From JAXMBX01 sp046349635 (GTDB taxonomy: Bacteria > Planctomycetota > Planctomycetia > Planctomycetales > Planctomycetaceae), in NCBI GenBank assembly GCA_046349635.1, contig JAXMBX010000094.1, forward strand, positions 1 through 7,294: a stretch of 7,294 nt of DNA, given 5' to 3'. The notes below the pieces were generated by a model. The model did no database searches and was not told the origin of the DNA. It was given only the letters and a program-made list of their open reading frames with translations. Within the stretch, counting starts at the first letter, position 1. Each line of letters begins with the position of its first letter. Below, piece by piece: positions 6,357-7,294 of this stretch. Both the position numbers and the translations under genes were made by a program.

Positions 6357-6361
6357 CTCCC
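6357..6361 (-). promoter_or_regulatory. Ribosome binding site deciding the start at 6349
   Basis: On the minus strand GGGAG lies 7 bases before the ATG at 6349-6347, a standard spacing. It favours this ATG over the in-frame GTG at 6388, which would place this site inside the coding region. Confidence 0.6.
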
Positions 6362-6401
6362 GCGTGGCGTGTCACGCCTGTGCGTCACTACAGATCAGGT
6401 T

Positions 6402-7294
6402 TCAGACATCGACGGTCAGGTTGACGGGGGATAAAGCGGTTCGAGAGGGGCGGGGGAGTTTGCCGGTTCGTTCGAGCGCGGCATTGACCGCGTGCAGAAT
6501 TCCGGCGGCATCCAGGCCGACTTCCTGCAGTTGCTCGTGGCGTTCGGCGTGCATGATGTAGCGATCGGGAATTCCCAGGCGACGGATATGATCCGTGCGG
6601 AGGGCGGCATCGTTCGCGGCTTCGAGGAGTGCGGAACCGAAACCGCCCACGAGCGTGCCTTCTTCCACGGTGATGACGAAGGGGGATTCCTCCACGGCCC
6701 GGAGCAGCGTTTCCTGATCGAGGGGCTTGATGAACCGGGCGTTGATCACTCCGAGGTCGATTCCCTGGCTTTCCAGTTGGCGGGCGACCTGCAGGCATTC
6801 GATGAGGAGGGTTCCGCAGGCGATGAGAGTGCCGTCAGTTCCCCAGTGCAGAACCTCGGCTTTGCCGAGTTCGACGGGAGACGCCTGGCGGGGGATGGGG
6901 GTGGCCTGGGCCTTGGGATAGCGAATGGAGACGGGGCCGTTGTGGTGGAGGGCGAAGTCGAGCATCAGCGAGACGTCGAGTTCATCGCCGGGGGCGATGT
7001 GGACCATGTTCGGGAAGATGCGCATGTAGGCATTGTCGAAGTTGCCGTGATGGGTGGGGCCATCCGGACCGCAGAGACCAGCGCGGTCGAGGCAGAAGGT
7101 GACGGGGAGATTCTGCAAGGCGGCTTCCTGGAAGATGTGGTCGAAACTGCGCTGCAGGAATGTGCTGTAGATATCGACGATGGGTCGGATGCCGGCCTTG
7201 GCGAGTCCTCCGGCGAAGGCGACGGCGTGCCCTTCACAGATGCCGGTATCGAAGAAGCGGTCGGGGAATTCCTCGCGGATCTTTCCGAGCTTGT
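6402..7294 (-). CDS. dxs: 1-deoxy-D-xylulose-5-phosphate synthase, C-terminal part; 5' end cut by window edge
   Basis: DXS condenses pyruvate and glyceraldehyde 3-phosphate, using thiamine diphosphate, to 1-deoxy-D-xylulose 5-phosphate. This is the entry step of the MEP isoprenoid pathway and also supplies thiamine and pyridoxal synthesis. The enzyme is a cytoplasmic homodimer. 296 codons are visible; against the roughly 620 residues of E. coli DXS, the N-terminal half is missing. The pyrimidine-binding domain shows FFDTGICEGHAVAFAGGLA, whose Glu (codon 7233-7235) is the expected cofactor-activating glutamate, then IVDIYSTFLQRSFD and DRAGLCGPDGPTHHG. The transketolase C-terminal domain includes SIRYPK, NARFIKPLD and VEEGTLVGGFGSALLE. 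Instead of the EQH seen in E. coli, the motif reads EGH. The stop at 6402-6404 lies 52 bases before the next gene on the strand. The identification is secure. Confidence 0.97.
   Translation of the reverse strand, partial: KLGKIREEFPDRFFDTGICEGHAVAFAGGLAKAGIRPIVDIYSTFLQRSFDHIFQEAALQNLPVTFCLDRAGLCGPDGPTHHGNFDNAYMRIFPNMVHIAPGDELDVSLMLDFALHHNGPVSIRYPKAQATPIPRQASPVELGKAEVLHWGTDGTLIACGTLLIECLQVARQLESQGIDLGVINARFIKPLDQETLLRAVEESPFVITVEEGTLVGGFGSALLEAANDAALRTDHIRRLGIPDRYIMHAERHEQLQEVGLDAAGILHAVNAALERTGKLPRPSRTALSPVNLTVDV

Noticed and set aside
6350..6388. GTG start at 6388 for the 459-residue protein (472 residues)
   Set aside because: It would put 13 polar and basic residues ahead of a well-formed signal peptide and place the GGGAG ribosome binding site inside the gene.

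Overview
The window reads as chromosomal DNA of a GC-rich bacterium, most likely a planctomycete (Planctomycetota). That assignment is an inference from the style of the proteins: a Prc-type protease with a long N-terminal domain, a DXS with the active-site wording GICEGHAV, and large secreted proteins of unknown function. It has not been tested by a search. Both window edges cut genes. No tRNA, rRNA, CRISPR array, insertion sequence or phage gene was seen.

Layout from left to right. Positions 1-1582 (minus) hold most of a tail-specific (Prc/Tsp, family S41A) periplasmic protease, with its C-terminal end off the window. Positions 1583-2037 form a divergent intergenic region with a long G-run tract that fits a G-quadruplex motif and several inverted repeats. 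Positions 2038-3405 (plus) encode a secreted 455-residue protein of unknown function whose N-terminal part resembles the SmpA/OmlA/BamE lipoprotein fold. Positions 3406-3609 are a hairpin-rich convergent gap. Positions 3610-4545 (minus) encode a membrane-anchored GGDEF-family protein with a ruined active site (SADTF) and an intact RxxD inhibitory-site motif, so it is probably a c-di-GMP receptor and not a synthase. Positions 4546-4969 form a second hairpin-rich gap. Positions 4970-6349 (minus) encode a secreted 459-residue protein of unknown function, and 6402-7294 (minus) hold the C-terminal part of DXS, first enzyme of the MEP isoprenoid pathway.

The DXS gene and the 459-residue protein gene lie 52 bases apart on the same strand and are probably co-transcribed, ending at hairpins just after the second gene. 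The GGDEF-like gene probably has its own promoter in the 4546-4969 gap and its own terminator at 3503-3524. The two gaps flanking it carry what look like two diverged copies of one composite palindromic element: five modules in the same order and orientation, in which one stem keeps its place and length but changes its sequence. This element and the degenerate GGDEF protein are the two most interesting items.

Several very long open frames lie antisense to these genes (for example 412 codons on the plus strand at 50-1288). They are by-products of GC-rich codon usage and are not annotated as genes.
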